In this document: one piece after another, positions 50,222 through 64,000 of the stretch
Position numbering within the stretch: position 1 is the first letter of the stretch
Layout: every line of letters begins with the position of its first letter
Assembly: GCA_947450115.1 (NCBI GenBank)
Contig: CANFUE010000006.1
Location: 1 to 64,000, forward strand
Direction: 5' to 3'
DNA: 64,000 bases
DNA from: Acidimicrobiaceae bacterium
GTDB taxonomy: Bacteria; Actinomycetota; Acidimicrobiia; Acidimicrobiales; Ilumatobacteraceae
The notes under the pieces: generated by a model
Databases searched by the model: none
Told to the model about the DNA's origin: nothing
Seen by the model: only the letters and a program-made list of their open reading frames with translations
Made by a program: the position numbers and the translations under genes

Positions 50222-52057
50222 ATGGCAAAAGCAGTCGGTATCGACCTTGGCACCACAAACTCCGTTGTTTCCGTTTTGGAAGCCGGCGACCCTGTGGTCA
50301 TCCCCAACTCAGAAGGTGCCCGCACCACACCGTCGGTTGTGGCATTTTCAAAAACTGGTGAAGTACTGGTGGGCGAAGTTGCCAAGCGCCAGGCCATCAC
50401 CAACCCCGATCGCACCTTTCGTTCAGTGAAGCGCCACATGGGCGAGAACTGGAAGACCCCCGATATCGATGGCAAGCAGTACACACCACAAGAAATCAGC
50501 GCCCGCACACTCATGAAGTTGAAGCGCGACGCCGAGGCGTACCTGGGCGATACCGTCACGCAAGCTGTTATTACCGTTCCTGCGTACTTCGACGATGCAC
50601 AACGCACTGCAACAAAAGAAGCAGGGCAAATCGCTGGTCTTGAAGTGTTGCGTATTATCAACGAACCAACCGCTGCAGCTTTGGCATACGGCCTCGACAA
50701 AGGCGGCGAAGACGAAACCGTTTTGGTATTCGACCTTGGTGGCGGAACCTTCGACGTGAGCGTTTTGGAAATTGGCGACGGTGTGTTTGAAGTAAAGAGC
50801 ACACACGGCGACACCGTTCTAGGTGGTGACGATTGGGACCAACGCATTATCGATTGGCTCGTTTCGCAATTTAAGAGCGCACATGGTGTTGACCTTGCAC
50901 AAGATCGCATGGCGAAACAGCGTCTGCAAGAAGCTGCTGAAAAAGCAAAAATTGAATTGTCACAAGTACAGCAAACACAAATCAACTTGCCGTTCATTAC
51001 GGCAACTGCAGAAGGCCCACTTCACCTCGACGAAACATTGTCACGTTCAAAATTCCAGGAAATGACATCAGACCTCATTGAGCGTTGCCGTATTCCTTTT
51101 GAACAAGCAATCAAAGACGCTGGTTTGTCAAAGGGACAAATCAACCACGTCATCTTGGTTGGCGGTTCAACTCGCATGCCAGCCGTACAAGACCTCGTGC
51201 AGTCACTCACCGGGAAAGAGCCGAACAAGTCGGTGAACCCCGACGAAGTGGTCGCCATTGGTGCAGCTGTTCAAGCAGGCGTGTTGAAGGGCGATGTAAA
51301 GGATGTATTGCTCCTCGACGTCACACCGTTGTCATTGGGCATTGAAACCAAGGGCGGCGTCATGACGAAGCTCATCGAGCGCAACACCACTATTCCTACA
51401 CGTCGTACCGAAGTGTTCACCACTGCAGAAGACATGCAGCCATCGGTAGAAATTCACGTGTTGCAAGGTGAGCGCGAAATGGCGCAGTACAACAAGACTC
51501 TGGGCAAATTCCAACTTGTTGACTTGCCACCAGCACCACGTGGCGTACCGCAAATTGAAGTGACCTTCGATATCGATGCCAACGGTATTGTGCATGTATC
51601 AGCGAAAGACCGCGCTACTTCAAAAGAGCAGTCAATGACCATTACTGGTCAATCTGCCCACGACAAAGAAACCATCAACCAAATGGTGAAAGATGCCGAA
51701 GTGCACGCTGAAGAAGATCGTCAGCGCCGTGCAGAAGCAGAGGTGCGCAACAATGCCGACTCTTTGGTGTATCAAACCGAAAAAGTTTTGCGCGAGCAAG
51801 GCGAAAAGGTTTCTGCCGAAGAAAAGTCTGCTGTGGAAGAACCACTTGCCGAGTTGAAAACCAGCCTTGCTGGCACCGACAACGAGGCCATTAAAGCCGC
51901 TACTGAAAAACTGATGACAGCCAGCCAGGCCTTTAGTCAGAAGTTGTACGAGGCAGCTGCCCGCGACACCAACGCCGAAGGAACTTCAGCAAGTGGCCAA
52001 AGTGGTGCAACAAACGATGATGACATCGTTGATGCCGAAATTGTTGACGAGAAGTAA
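50222..52057 (+). CDS. dnaK: chaperone DnaK (Hsp70)
   Basis: This 611-aa Hsp70 has the ATPase N-domain ([50 protein letters not shown]), the linker [18 protein letters not shown], a substrate-binding domain and an acidic C-terminal end [16 protein letters not shown] 50222 gives [10 protein letters not shown]; the track start lies upstream. It heads the dnaK-grpE-dnaJ-hspR-clpB operon with HspR-type operators upstream. It folds proteins and with ClpB rescues aggregates. Confidence 0.98.
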   Translation: MAKAVGIDLGTTNSVVSVLEAGDPVVIPNSEGARTTPSVVAFSKTGEVLVGEVAKRQAITNPDRTFRSVKRHMGENWKTPDIDGKQYTPQEISARTLMKLKRDAEAYLGDTVTQAVITVPAYFDDAQRTATKEAGQIAGLEVLRIINEPTAAALAYGLDKGGEDETVLVFDLGGGTFDVSVLEIGDGVFEVKSTHGDTVLGGDDWDQRIIDWLVSQFKSAHGVDLAQDRMAKQRLQEAAEKAKIELSQVQQTQINLPFITATAEGPLHLDETLSRSKFQEMTSDLIERCRIPFEQAIKDAGLSKGQINHVILVGGSTRMPAVQDLVQSLTGKEPNKSVNPDEVVAIGAAVQAGVLKGDVKDVLLLDVTPLSLGIETKGGVMTKLIERNTTIPTRRTEVFTTAEDMQPSVEIHVLQGEREMAQYNKTLGKFQLVDLPPAPRGVPQIEVTFDIDANGIVHVSAKDRATSKEQSMTITGQSAHDKETINQMVKDAEVHAEEDRQRRAEAEVRNNADSLVYQTEKVLREQGEKVSAEEKSAVEEPLAELKTSLAGTDNEAIKAATEKLMTASQAFSQKLYEAAARDTNAEGTSASGQSGATNDDDIVDAEIVDEK

Positions 52058-52065
52058 TTCGCAAC

Positions 52066-52569
52066 ATGACCAACGAGAACGAAGAGTTTCTACCGGAAAG
52101 CGATGTCAGCATTACCGATGCTGACATCGCTGAAATCATCGAGCACGATATTGATGCACTCGTCGCCGAGCGTGATTCTTTCAAAGACATCGCTTTGCGT
52201 TTGCAGGCCGACTTCGAGAACTATCGCAAGCGTGTTGTTGCGCAACAAGCCGATGAAATCGATAGGTCAACAGGAAAACTTGTAGAAGGTTTGTTGCCAG
52301 TGCTCGATGCATGTGAAGCCGCTTTTGCTCATGGTGCTACAGGTGTAGAACCCGTATGGTCGTCATTACTTGGCGTGTTGCAAAAGCAAGGCTTAGAAGT
52401 ATTGAACCTAGAAGGCCAACCTTTCGACCCAGCAACTGCTGAAGCAGTAATGCACGAACCATCTGAAGACGGTTCAAGTGACGGGCCAGTAGTGGTGGAA
52501 GTGTTGCGCAGTGGCTACCAGTGGAAGGGCCGCGTATTGCGCGCTGCCATGGTGAAGGTGCGGGGCTAA
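52066..52569 (+). CDS. grpE: nucleotide exchange factor GrpE
   Basis: This 167-aa nucleotide exchange factor for DnaK has an acidic N-terminus, then the coiled-coil segment VAERDSFKDIALRLQADFENYRKRVVAQQ, the core LVEGLLPVLDACEAAF, and the beta-domain GYQWKGRVLRAAMVKV. It lies 8 bp after dnaK and 3 bp before dnaJ. Confidence 0.95.
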   Translation: MTNENEEFLPESDVSITDADIAEIIEHDIDALVAERDSFKDIALRLQADFENYRKRVVAQQADEIDRSTGKLVEGLLPVLDACEAAFAHGATGVEPVWSSLLGVLQKQGLEVLNLEGQPFDPATAEAVMHEPSEDGSSDGPVVVEVLRSGYQWKGRVLRAAMVKVRG

Positions 52570-52572
52570 ACA

Positions 52573-53679
52573 ATGACCGCGCAACGTGAGTGGTTTGAAA
52601 AGGACTACTACGCCGTTCTTGGTGTGTCGCAAAGTGCAACACCCAAAGAAGTAACGAAGGCGTATCGCAAACTTGCGCGCGAATTACACCCCGATGCCAA
52701 CCCCGATAACCCGAAAGCGGAAGACCGCTTCAAAGAAGTGTCGACTGCTTACGACGTATTAGGCGACGAAAAGAAACGCAAAGAATACGACGAAGTACGC
52801 GCTGCGGGCCCCATGGGTTTTGGCGGTGGCGGCCCCGGTGGCCAAGGCGGATTCCGTTTTGATTCCGGTGGCGACATGGGCGATCTTCTTGGCCAAATGT
52901 TTGGCCGTGGTGGAGGGCGTAGTGGGCGTGGCCAACGTGGCGGCCCGCAACGCGGAAGCGATATTGAAGCCGCACTCACACTCGACTTCACCGATGCCGC
53001 ACATGGAATAACCACCACATTGCACCTCACTTCTGAAGCAGTGTGCTCGGGTTGCCAAGGTTCTGGCGCACGTGCTGGCACCACACCTCAAGCATGTTCG
53101 CAATGTGGCGGGCGTGGAGCAGTCGATTCCAACCAGGGGGTGTTTTCTTTTTCCTCACCGTGCCCGCGTTGTCAGGGAAAAGGCACGACTATTGAGTACC
53201 CATGTGGTTCATGCCGCGGGTCGGGCCGCGAACATCGTGCACGTGAAGTAAAGGTCCGCATTCCTGCAGGCGTCGATAATGGTCAACGCATTCGTTTGAA
53301 GGGTCGTGGCGCACCAGGGCACAATGGCGGCCCAGCTGGCGACTTGCTCGTGGAATGCAAAGTGATGCCGCATGCAACTTTTTCTCGTGACGGGGTGAAC
53401 TTGTTAGTACATGTTCCTGTTGCGTACCACCAAGCAGTGCTCGGTAGCGAAGTGTCGGTGCCCACACTCGACGGCTCTTCCGTGATGTTGAAAATTAAAA
53501 GCGGCACTCAGTCGGGCAGTAAGCATCGAGTGAAAGGCCGCGGTATTGAAACCACTTCAAAAACTGGCGACCTCATTGTGACGATTGATGTTCACATACC
53601 GACCAAAGTGAGCAAAGAAGAACGCGAGATTATTGAACAACTCGCCGAGTTACACAACACCAGTGACAAGGTGAAATAA
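52573..53679 (+). CDS. dnaJ: chaperone DnaJ (Hsp40, class A)
   Basis: This 368-aa co-chaperone has a J domain with HPD (ELHPDANPD), a Gly-rich G/F segment, and four zinc-binding CxxCxGxG-type repeats (CSGCQGSG, CSQCGGRG, CPRCQGKG, CGSCRGSG). The substrate-binding C-terminal domains follow, with VRIPAGVDNGQRIRLKGRGAPG. It stimulates DnaK ATPase and delivers substrates. It is followed by hspR after 2 bp. Confidence 0.97.
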   Translation: MTAQREWFEKDYYAVLGVSQSATPKEVTKAYRKLARELHPDANPDNPKAEDRFKEVSTAYDVLGDEKKRKEYDEVRAAGPMGFGGGGPGGQGGFRFDSGGDMGDLLGQMFGRGGGRSGRGQRGGPQRGSDIEAALTLDFTDAAHGITTTLHLTSEAVCSGCQGSGARAGTTPQACSQCGGRGAVDSNQGVFSFSSPCPRCQGKGTTIEYPCGSCRGSGREHRAREVKVRIPAGVDNGQRIRLKGRGAPGHNGGPAGDLLVECKVMPHATFSRDGVNLLVHVPVAYHQAVLGSEVSVPTLDGSSVMLKIKSGTQSGSKHRVKGRGIETTSKTGDLIVTIDVHIPTKVSKEEREIIEQLAELHNTSDKVK

Positions 53680-53681
53680 CC

Positions 53682-54089
53682 ATGGCACCGCGGCGTACTG
53701 ATGGTGTTCCAGTGGAAACGGTCTATGTCATTTCCGTTGCTGCAGAACTTGCTGGTGTGCACCCACAAACATTGCGTATATATGAGCGACGTGGGCTCGT
53801 TACACCGGGTCGCACCTCAGGTGGTAACAGGCGTTACAGCGAGGCCGACATTGCTCGTTTAAAGCGCGTTGCCGAATTAGCAGCTGAAGGTATGAACCTC
53901 GAGGGCATTCGCCACGTCATGCAACTCGAAGATGAAATTGCACAGTTGCGCGCTCTCGTTGTGCAACTTCAAGAACAACTCACTGGCAGAACCTCAACTG
54001 AAGTTTTACGCGGCGAGCTGGTGCCACTGCGTCAAGCAGTTGCCGTGTTCCGCGAACGTCCGAGCATATTTAACAAGGACAGGTACTAA
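53682..54089 (+). CDS. hspR: MerR-family heat-shock repressor HspR
   Basis: This 135-aa MerR-type repressor has the helix-turn-helix [48 protein letters not shown] and a following coiled coil ([28 protein letters not shown]). HspR represses dnaK and clpB operons by binding HAIR elements; two HAIR-like sites are present before dnaK. Its place in the operon gives negative autoregulation. DnaK may act as its co-repressor, as in Streptomyces. Confidence 0.95.
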   Translation: MAPRRTDGVPVETVYVISVAAELAGVHPQTLRIYERRGLVTPGRTSGGNRRYSEADIARLKRVAELAAEGMNLEGIRHVMQLEDEIAQLRALVVQLQEQLTGRTSTEVLRGELVPLRQAVAVFRERPSIFNKDRY

Positions 54090-54091
54090 GA

Positions 54092-56587
54092 GTGGCAATT
54101 GACCCAAAGAAGTGGACCGCAAAAACTCAAGAAGCTGTTGCAGCAACACTCGATGATGCTCGTGGGCGCAGTAACCCAGAAATCACACCCGACCATCTCA
54201 TGTCTGCCCTGTTACGTCAAGACGGCACCATTGTCCCTGGCATTTTGCAAAAGCTTGGTGTTGCTCCTTTGATGCTGCGCAACACGGCCGATGAGGCTGT
54301 GAGTAAATTGCCTCACGCATATGGCAGCGAAGAGCCACGGATGAACCGTGAACTCAGCAATGTTTTTGAAAATGCCGACAAACTACGCACCGACCTTCAT
54401 GACGACTACTTGTCGGTCGAACATCTTCTCCTTGCCATGAACCAGCGCGTAGGTATTGGTAGCGAAGAAATGCTGCAAGCACTGCGCGAAGTGCGCGGTT
54501 CACATCGCGTGACCTCGCAAAACCCTGAAGAGCAGTTTCAAGCATTAGAAAAATATGGTCTCGACCTCACTGCCCGTGCACGTGAAGGAAAAATCGACCC
54601 CGTCATTGGCCGCGATGAAGAAATTCGCCGTGTCATTCAAGTGCTGTCGCGGCGTACCAAAAATAACCCTGTACTCATTGGTGAACCAGGTGTAGGTAAA
54701 ACAGCAATTGTTGAAGGCCTAGCGCGCCGTATTGCCGATGGCGATGTGCCCGAAGGTTTGAAACACAAGCGTCTTATTTCTCTCGACATTGCCTCGATGG
54801 TTGCTGGAGCAAAATATCGCGGAGAGTTCGAAGAGCGTTTGAAAGCTGTGCTCAAGGAAATCACCGACGCACAGGGCGATGTCATTACCTTTGTCGACGA
54901 AATGCACACGTTGGTCGGTGCTGGTGGTGCAGAAGGCGCCATGGACGCTGGCAACATGATTAAGCCGATGTTGGCGCGCGGCGAACTGCGCATGATTGGC
55001 GCCACCACACTCGATGAGTTTCGTAAGCATATTGAAAAAGACGCGGCGCTCGAGCGCAGGTTCCAACAGGTGTATGTAGGTGAGCCAAGTGTGGAAGACA
55101 CCATTGCCATTTTGCGCGGTCTGAAAGAACGCTACGAAGTGCACCATGGTGTGCGTATTCAAGACAGCGCACTGGTGAGTGCCGCGGTGTTGTCGAACCG
55201 GTATCTCACCAACCGCTTCTTACCCGATAAGGCCATTGACCTTGTTGATGAAGCCGCCAGCAAACTTCGTATTGAAATTGATTCGCTTCCTACGGAGATT
55301 GACGTGGTCGACCGGCGGATTTTGCAATTAGAAATTGAACGTGTTGCTCTCGATAAAGAAACCGATGCGGTATCGCGGGAACGTCTTGATGCAATTCATG
55401 AAGAGCTCGACCGTTTACAAGAGCAAACCGATGAAATGAAAGTGCATTGGAATGCCGAGAAGGAAGCCATCGCTGCCATTCGTACTTTGAAAGAAGAACT
55501 TGAAGCGTTGCGTTCGGCAGTAGAGCGTGAAACAGACCTCGCCAAAGCGGCAGAAATTAGTTACGGCCGCATTCCTGAACTCGAGCGCCGCATTACTGGC
55601 GCCACTGAGCATCTCAATACTTTGCAACTGGGCAACCGCATGTTGAAAGAAGAAGTAGACGCCGAAGATATTGCTGAGGTCGTGGGCAAATGGACGGGTG
55701 TTCCCGTGAGCCGCTTGCTTGAAGGTGAAATGAGCAAGTTGGTGTTGCTGGAAGGTCTGCTGCACAATCGTGTCATTGGTCAAGATGCAGCAGTAACTGC
55801 AGTTGCCAATGCAGTGCGTCGCAGTCGTGCGGGTTTGTCTGACCCGAACCGCCCCATTGGTTCATTTATGTTCTTGGGGCCAACTGGTGTGGGTAAAACA
55901 GAACTCGCTCGTGCCCTTGCCGAATTCCTCTTCGACGATGAGCGCGCCATGGTGCGCATCGACATGGCCGAATACATGGAGAAGTTTTCCGTGAGCCGCC
56001 TTGTAGGTGCTCCTCCGGGGTATGTGGGTTATGAAGAAGGTGGGCAACTCACCGAAGCAGTGCGTCGTCGCCCCTACAGCGTGGTGTTGCTCGATGAAAT
56101 TGAAAAAGCTCACCCCGAAGTGTTCAATATTTTGTTGCAAGTGCTCGACGATGGGCGTCTCACCGATGGCCAAGGCCGCACGGTGGACTTCACCAACGTG
56201 GTGCTCATTATGACGAGCAACTTGCCTGGTGACCCGCTGGAATTTTTCCGACCCGAGTTCATTAACCGTGTTGACGACATTGTGCGTTTCCGTTCACTCA
56301 CCCAAGACGACCTTGGTGCCATTGTCGACATTCAGTTGCAACACCTCATTGCTCGCATGGCCGACCGCCGCATTACTTTGGCAGTTACTCCCGAAGCGCG
56401 TTTGTTACTTGCCGAAAAGGGATACGACCCCAGTTATGGTGCGCGCCCGTTGAAGCGACTCATTCAACGCGAAATTGCCGACAAAGCAGCGGTGCTCATT
56501 CTTGAAGGCAAAGCAGTTGAAGATTCGACCGTGCTAGTTACTGCGAACAACGGTGAACTCGACGTGCAATTACAAGTGAGTGTGTAG
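54092..56587 (+). CDS. clpB: ATP-dependent disaggregase ClpB
   Basis: This 831-aa AAA+ disaggregase works with DnaK. It has an N-terminal Clp_N repeat, NBD1 with [13 protein letters not shown] and [14 protein letters not shown], and a middle-domain coiled coil (about 410-520, REL/LEEL-type heptads). NBD2 has [13 protein letters not shown] and [14 protein letters not shown]. It is slightly shorter than usual because the segment after MTSNL, before [12 protein letters not shown], lacks about ten residues compared with mycobacterial ClpB. It is last in the dnaK operon. Confidence 0.96.
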   Translation: MAIDPKKWTAKTQEAVAATLDDARGRSNPEITPDHLMSALLRQDGTIVPGILQKLGVAPLMLRNTADEAVSKLPHAYGSEEPRMNRELSNVFENADKLRTDLHDDYLSVEHLLLAMNQRVGIGSEEMLQALREVRGSHRVTSQNPEEQFQALEKYGLDLTARAREGKIDPVIGRDEEIRRVIQVLSRRTKNNPVLIGEPGVGKTAIVEGLARRIADGDVPEGLKHKRLISLDIASMVAGAKYRGEFEERLKAVLKEITDAQGDVITFVDEMHTLVGAGGAEGAMDAGNMIKPMLARGELRMIGATTLDEFRKHIEKDAALERRFQQVYVGEPSVEDTIAILRGLKERYEVHHGVRIQDSALVSAAVLSNRYLTNRFLPDKAIDLVDEAASKLRIEIDSLPTEIDVVDRRILQLEIERVALDKETDAVSRERLDAIHEELDRLQEQTDEMKVHWNAEKEAIAAIRTLKEELEALRSAVERETDLAKAAEISYGRIPELERRITGATEHLNTLQLGNRMLKEEVDAEDIAEVVGKWTGVPVSRLLEGEMSKLVLLEGLLHNRVIGQDAAVTAVANAVRRSRAGLSDPNRPIGSFMFLGPTGVGKTELARALAEFLFDDERAMVRIDMAEYMEKFSVSRLVGAPPGYVGYEEGGQLTEAVRRRPYSVVLLDEIEKAHPEVFNILLQVLDDGRLTDGQGRTVDFTNVVLIMTSNLPGDPLEFFRPEFINRVDDIVRFRSLTQDDLGAIVDIQLQHLIARMADRRITLAVTPEARLLLAEKGYDPSYGARPLKRLIQREIADKAAVLILEGKAVEDSTVLVTANNGELDVQLQVSV

Positions 56588-56591
56588 AAAT

Positions 56592-57049
56592 TTAGCCGAG
56601 GGCAATTTTTACAGCAGCGGAAACACGTGAGCCATCGGCACCCGTGCCAACGCGTTCACGAACAGCTTTCACCACAACTCCCATTGCCTTGCCACCGGTT
56701 GCGCCGGCAGCAGCAGCTTTGGCTGCTTCTTCTTGCACAATTGCAGTGAGTTCTTCATCGCTCATGGCAGCAGGAAGATAACGCTCAATAATTGCGTACT
56801 CAGAGCGCTCTTTTTCAGCGGCTTCATTACGACCATTGTCGGCATAAATTTGTGCCGCTTCAGTGCGCTTTTTTCCTTCTGCAAGAAGAACGGCCATTAC
56901 TTGGTCATCAGACAACACCACTGCTTCGTCGCCAGCAACTTCAGCGTTCATTACTGCTGCAATGACCATGCGCAAAGTAGACACAGTTGCTTCATCGCGT
57001 GCCTTCATGGCAGTAGTGAGGTCTGCTTTCAATGTTTCTCTTAATGAAC

Positions 57050-57053
<4 letters not shown>
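56592..57053 (-). CDS. GatB/YqeY domain protein
   Basis: This 153-aa YqeY-family protein starts LRETLKADLTTAMKARDEATVSTLRMVIAAV and has EKERSEYAIIERYLPAAMSDEEL and GKAMGVVVKAVRERVGTGADGSRVSAAVK. The domain resembles the tRNA-binding tail of GatB and may bind tRNA or help amidotransferase-type reactions. Its start overlaps the hisD stop (ATGA), and its end faces clpB at 4 bp. Its function is unproven. Confidence 0.9.
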
Positions 57054-61051
<3,998 letters not shown>

Positions 61052-61057
<6 letters not shown>

Positions 61058-61528
61058 TTCGTCGCGGTTAATGCCTGCACGCTTCAGCACGTTGGGCTGT
61101 ACACCCATTTCTTGCCATGCGGAATACGTAATGCCGTTGCGTTGTGAGTAGACAGCAGCAATTTTTACGAACTGATTTTCTAATTTTGCAAAATCTGAGC
61201 CCAGTTGCTTCGTGGCTAACTCGGCGGTGAGGTTCATGCGTTCTTGTGTGAGACGCAACTTCACAATGGCGTCGGCAGTGGTGAGTTCTTTTTGAATAGC
61301 AGCAAGGCGCTTGGTAATGGAGTCGGCAGTGCGCTTACGACCACGTTTTGGCTTGTTGGCTTCCACAATTTCGAGGTACATGCGAATAATGCGACCCTCG
61401 GTACGACCCTGGGCCAAAGCGTCTTTGTGCTTCGTGCTCATTGCCTTTTTGGTGGACTTTGAGGCGGCCTTTTTGGCGGTGGCTTTCTTCACGGCCTTTT
61501 TGGCAGGCGTTCCTTTTGTTGCATTCAC
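61052..61528 (-). CDS. lysine-tailed conserved protein (histone-H1-like N-terminus)
   Basis: This 158-aa protein starts at GTG 61528; the track ORF starts far too early. The first about 35 residues are Lys/Ala-rich with AKKAVKKATAKKA-type repeats, like histone H1 tails. A conserved helical domain (ALAQGRTEGRIIRMYLEIVEANKPKRGRKRTADSITKRL) and a C-terminal element (YSQRNGITYSAWQEMGVQPNVLKRAGI) follow. Similar tail-less proteins of unknown function occur widely in actinobacteria. A nucleoid or nucleic-acid-binding role is plausible but unproven. It diverges from pyrE with 34 bp between. Confidence 0.7.
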
Positions 61529-61562
61529 GTTACAAAAGATATCGGGTATGTACGGTAGAGCC

Positions 61563-62156
61563 ATGAATGTGCCCGTAAATTCTGAAAATAGTCCACTTCC
61601 CCCACTTGACCCCGCTCGCCACGCTTTGCGTGAACATGTCATGACGCACGCCATCAAGCGAGGTGACTTCACCTTGAAGTCGGGCCGCAAGAGTTCCTGG
61701 TTCCTCGACACCAAGCAAACTGCATGTCGCCCCGATGGCATTGTGCTCGTCACCAATGTGGCATTGTCATTTTTCCCCGCTGAAGCAACAGCGATTGGCG
61801 GTCTCACTATGGGCGCCGACCCAGTTGCATATGGCATCGCCGCCGTTGCTGCTACACGTGCCATCAACCTTCGTAGTTTTAGTGTACGAAAAGAATCTAA
61901 AGATCACGGTGTGACGGGTCGTATTGCGGGCGCACTGCAACCTGGCGACAAAGTGATCATTACCGAAGACACGGTTACCCGCGGCACGTCACTCTTTGAA
62001 GCGGTCGACGCCGTACGCGACTTTGGTGCTGAAGTCGTTCTCATCACTGTCATTGTTGACCGCGGAGGCACCTGCGCAGCCATGGCCGCCGAAGCGGGTA
62101 TTCGTTATGAACCGATGCTGGTGGCACCCGACTTAGGTTTTGACTTCGGCAGCTGA
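61563..62156 (+). CDS. pyrE: orotate phosphoribosyltransferase
   Basis: This 197-aa PyrE makes OMP from orotate and PRPP. The N-terminal region is REHVMTHAIKRGDFTLKSGRKSSWFLDTKQT. Its PRPP-binding motif is VIITEDTVTRGTSLFEAV, with the switch loop FSVRKESKDHGVTGRI. ATG 61563 is preferred (MNVPVN), though an in-frame ATG at 61548 is possible. The usual pyr operon is not around it. Confidence 0.94.
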   Translation: MNVPVNSENSPLPPLDPARHALREHVMTHAIKRGDFTLKSGRKSSWFLDTKQTACRPDGIVLVTNVALSFFPAEATAIGGLTMGADPVAYGIAAVAATRAINLRSFSVRKESKDHGVTGRIAGALQPGDKVIITEDTVTRGTSLFEAVDAVRDFGAEVVLITVIVDRGGTCAAMAAEAGIRYEPMLVAPDLGFDFGS

Positions 62157-62165
62157 CTATAAAAA

Positions 62166-63284
62166 CTAAACAGCGGGTTCTTTCATTGCAACAATGTTGA
62201 TGTATCCCTGTGCAAGTGGCGCAAAACCATTGAAGCCAATGGCCGAGTAACTCGTGGTGTACGCACCGGTGGAAGCAATGCGAATGACTTCGCCTACTTG
62301 CAAGTTGTCGGGCAAGAAATATCCAGCCTTGTCGTAAATAATGTCGGCTGAGTCACACGTTGGGCCAGCCAAAACAATTTGCGATGCAGGTGCCGAGGCA
62401 TCGTGCTCGGTGTGCAAGCGGTAACGAATGCTCTCACCAAGCGTTTCGGCAAGCCCGCCAAACACTCCACAGTCAACGTAGACCCAGCGACGTGCGTCAA
62501 TATCGCGCTCGCTCACAAGCACTACTTCGGTGTGCAACGTTCCTGCATCGGCAACAAGGTAACGACCAGGCTCTGCCATGAGGCGTGGTGTGTTGCCACC
62601 AAACACGTCGTACAAACTTTTGCGAATTGCATCGCCGTATACAGAAATGTGTGGAGTGTCATCGAGATAACTCCCGGGGTAGCCACCACCAAGGTTCACA
62701 AACTCTGGTGCAACTGTTTCTTGCGACACTTCAGTAATGAGTTGCTGGCATAGTTGTAATGGTGCAAGCCACGCGTCGAGGTTGCGTTGTTGCGAACCCA
62801 CATGAAACGAAATGCCGGTAGTGCAACCAGCGTTACCTGCAGCAATAAGAATCTTTTTTGCATCTGCAAAGCCACAACCGAATTTTTTCGACAATGGCCA
62901 GTCGGCACCTTCGCAGTCGTGAAACAAGCGCACACACACTTCTGCCTGGGGTGCTTCAGCAAGCACTTTGTGTAGTTCGCTCATGGTGTCGACCGTGAAA
63001 CGAGTGATCCCCTGCTGTGCTGCGTAAGCAATGTCGCGTTGCTTTTTTATGGTGTTTCCAAAGGAAATACGAGCAGGTTCAACTCCACACGACAACACCA
63101 AATCAATTTCAGGAACGCTGGCAACATCAAAGCTGGCACCGAGGGCAGCTAATCGCTCGATAACTGGTTTGCCCGGGTTCGCTTTGACGGCGTAACACAA
63201 CTCGGTGGAGTGAAGGGCTTCGGAAAGCTCGCGAAATTTTGTCTCAACAATGTCGAGGTCGATGATGACATAAGGAGTTTGCAC
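62166..63284 (-). CDS. PLP-dependent ornithine/diaminopimelate-type decarboxylase (fold III)
   Basis: This 372-aa fold-III decarboxylase has the PLP lysine in CYAVKANPGKPVIERL, ISFHVGSQQRNLDAW, LGGGYPGSYLDD, EPGRYLVADAGTL and the catalytic GPTCDSADIIYDKAGYF. Length and the GPTCDSxD motif agree better with eukaryotic-style ornithine decarboxylase than with LysA, so putrescine formation is the likelier role. Lysine and diaminopimelate remain possible. It ends convergent with pyrE, 9 bp apart. Confidence 0.85.
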   Translation of the reverse strand: MQTPYVIIDLDIVETKFRELSEALHSTELCYAVKANPGKPVIERLAALGASFDVASVPEIDLVLSCGVEPARISFGNTIKKQRDIAYAAQQGITRFTVDTMSELHKVLAEAPQAEVCVRLFHDCEGADWPLSKKFGCGFADAKKILIAAGNAGCTTGISFHVGSQQRNLDAWLAPLQLCQQLITEVSQETVAPEFVNLGGGYPGSYLDDTPHISVYGDAIRKSLYDVFGGNTPRLMAEPGRYLVADAGTLHTEVVLVSERDIDARRWVYVDCGVFGGLAETLGESIRYRLHTEHDASAPASQIVLAGPTCDSADIIYDKAGYFLPDNLQVGEVIRIASTGAYTTSYSAIGFNGFAPLAQGYINIVAMKEPAV

Positions 63285-63305
63285 GCGATGAAACTACGAC
63301 CTTGG

Positions 63306-63938
63306 TTAGGGTTTCACACGGTGTGTTGCAGATGGGAAAAAGAAATACGGAATCCGTGGTCGTGGGCTTCCTGCAAGAAGCCATACGAGGAACATGCCCC
63401 CTAATTCAACGAGATGCGTTGACTCAGAAAGCGCTGCTACACGCCCTGTGGCAATATCGAGCACCGACGACACCACTATGCACAGCCCCAGAGCGGCAAC
63501 GAAGGGCATCATGCCGTATGCGCGAGTGGGGCGCCACGCTGCATACACAAGAGCAATGCCGAGCGCGACTCCCAAAGACCCAACATGACGAGCAATGTGC
63601 ACAGGTGCATTTGCGTCTTCGCCGAGGAGCAGTGCGGGCAACGACAACACAAGTTCAGTAATGCCAACGGTAACGAGTGCCTGGCGAATCCATCCGCGGC
63701 GACCCAACCTTGGCGGGTGCGCCTTTGCCAGTACAGCCATTGCCATATCGGGCGTTGTCTCTACTGTGTGCACACGCAGGCGACGATGCTGCACCGACAG
63801 TTGTGTGAGGAGAGCCATACATTCAGCGCACTCTTGCGTATGCGTTTGCAAGGAGGCATCTTCCGCACGTGATGTTTCACCATCAAGTTGGGCAGAGATG
63901 AGAATCTGAAATGGAGAGCAGTCGGCGTTGTGCGTCAT
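63306..63938 (-). CDS. zinc-finger (zf-HC2-like) multi-pass membrane protein
   Basis: This 210-aa protein has an N-terminal HTQECAEC (H33-x3-C-x2-C) zinc-finger motif of the anti-sigma ZAS type, within a short cytoplasmic part (1-85). About four membrane helices follow (QALVTVGITELVLSLPALLLG, SLGVALGIALVYAAW, MMPFVAALGLCIVVSSVLDIA, LVELGGMFLVWLLAG). This is a recurrent actinobacterial layout next to an ECF sigma gene, which would lie upstream, outside the window. No sigma factor is seen here, so the role as anti-sigma is inferred. Confidence 0.75.
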   Translation of the reverse strand: MTHNADCSPFQILISAQLDGETSRAEDASLQTHTQECAECMALLTQLSVQHRRLRVHTVETTPDMAMAVLAKAHPPRLGRRGWIRQALVTVGITELVLSLPALLLGEDANAPVHIARHVGSLGVALGIALVYAAWRPTRAYGMMPFVAALGLCIVVSSVLDIATGRVAALSESTHLVELGGMFLVWLLAGSPRPRIPYFFFPSATHRVKP

Positions 63939-64000
63939 GCAATAGTGTCGCTCACCACTGTGCCAAAGTTCCTGACGGGAAACTCGTTCTTTGCGTAGTG

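Noticed and set aside
52749-53103. overlapping ORFs opposite dnaJ with Pro-rich sequence
   Set aside because: They are complement frames of the glycine-rich G/F segment of DnaJ.

Overview
The window is an origin-proximal chromosome segment of an actinobacterium. The order gyrB-gyrA-TadE-like-DUF3566-tRNA-Ile-small ORF-...-tRNA-Ala on one side, recF-dnaN-dnaA in the middle, and rpmH-rnpA-yidD-yidC-jag-rsmG-parA-parB, then cwlM-like/trxA/trxB/anti-sigma/ECF sigma/kinase/DUF6049/pcnA, then rpsF-ssb-rpsR-rplI-dnaB on the other, matches the conserved actinobacterial oriC neighbourhood. GTG/TTG starts are frequent, base composition looks moderate in GC, and genes are packed with ATGA overlaps and tail-to-tail overlaps. 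Together with DUF5318, DUF6049 and MDMPI_N-type proteins this suggests a compact, perhaps aquatic, member of the Acidimicrobiia. That placement is inference; no rRNA operon is present to confirm it.

Layout. 1-6.0 kb: tRNA-Ala, an MDMPI_N/DinB-like protein, a DUF393 thiol protein, an MgtE_N/CBS protein with DUF1003, an alpha/beta hydrolase, a Fur-family regulator, a Rossmann oxidoreductase, a 43-aa DLW-39-like ORF abutting tRNA-Ile, and DUF3566. 6.0-6.8 kb: a two-gene toxin-antitoxin-like module (57-aa protein plus nucleotidyltransferase) flanked by 34/35-bp direct repeats. 6.8-16 kb: TadE-like, gyrA, gyrB, DciA-like, recF, dnaN, dnaA and the candidate oriC. 16.3-21.2 kb: rpmH to parB on the plus strand, with two perfect parS sites. 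21.2-32.6 kb: a DnaA-box cluster, degenerate cwlM, trxA, trxB, anti-sigma and sigma, an active kinase in the place normally held by murJ/mviN, DegV, DUF6049, GNAT, pcnA and a methyltransferase. 32.6-36.7 kb: DUF5318, rpsF-ssb-rpsR-rplI and dnaB, with another DnaA-box cluster before dnaB. 36.8-45.8 kb: a CUT2 sugar ABC system, an FMN-type protein, a second MDMPI_N protein, two SDRs and an old-yellow-enzyme-type flavoprotein. 45.8-50.0 kb: tRNA-Gly, dcd, a heterodisulfide-reductase-like Fe-S membrane protein, a cNMP-domain protein and gpmA. 50-56.6 kb: dnaK-grpE-dnaJ-hspR-clpB under two HAIR-like elements. 56.6-64 kb: yqeY, hisD, purA-purB, a histone-H1-tailed protein, pyrE, an ornithine/diaminopimelate-type decarboxylase and a zinc-finger membrane protein.

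How it fits together. The core covers replication initiation and segregation (DnaA, DnaN, RecF, gyrase, DciA-like loader, DnaB, ParAB-parS), translation and membrane insertion (RpmH, RnpA, YidD, YidC, Jag), envelope and redox control (sigma/anti-sigma, kinase, CwlM-like, Trx), and protein quality control. DnaA-box-like clusters occur in four intergenic regions (rpmH-dnaA, dnaA-dnaN, parB-cwlM, rplI-dnaB), plus one exact box in the dnaK promoter. The most unusual items are the repeat-flanked nucleotidyltransferase module, the kinase carrying what looks like the MviN ectodomain, and the catalytically degenerate CwlM that lacks an ordinary start codon. No CRISPR array, insertion sequence, prophage or rRNA gene was seen.
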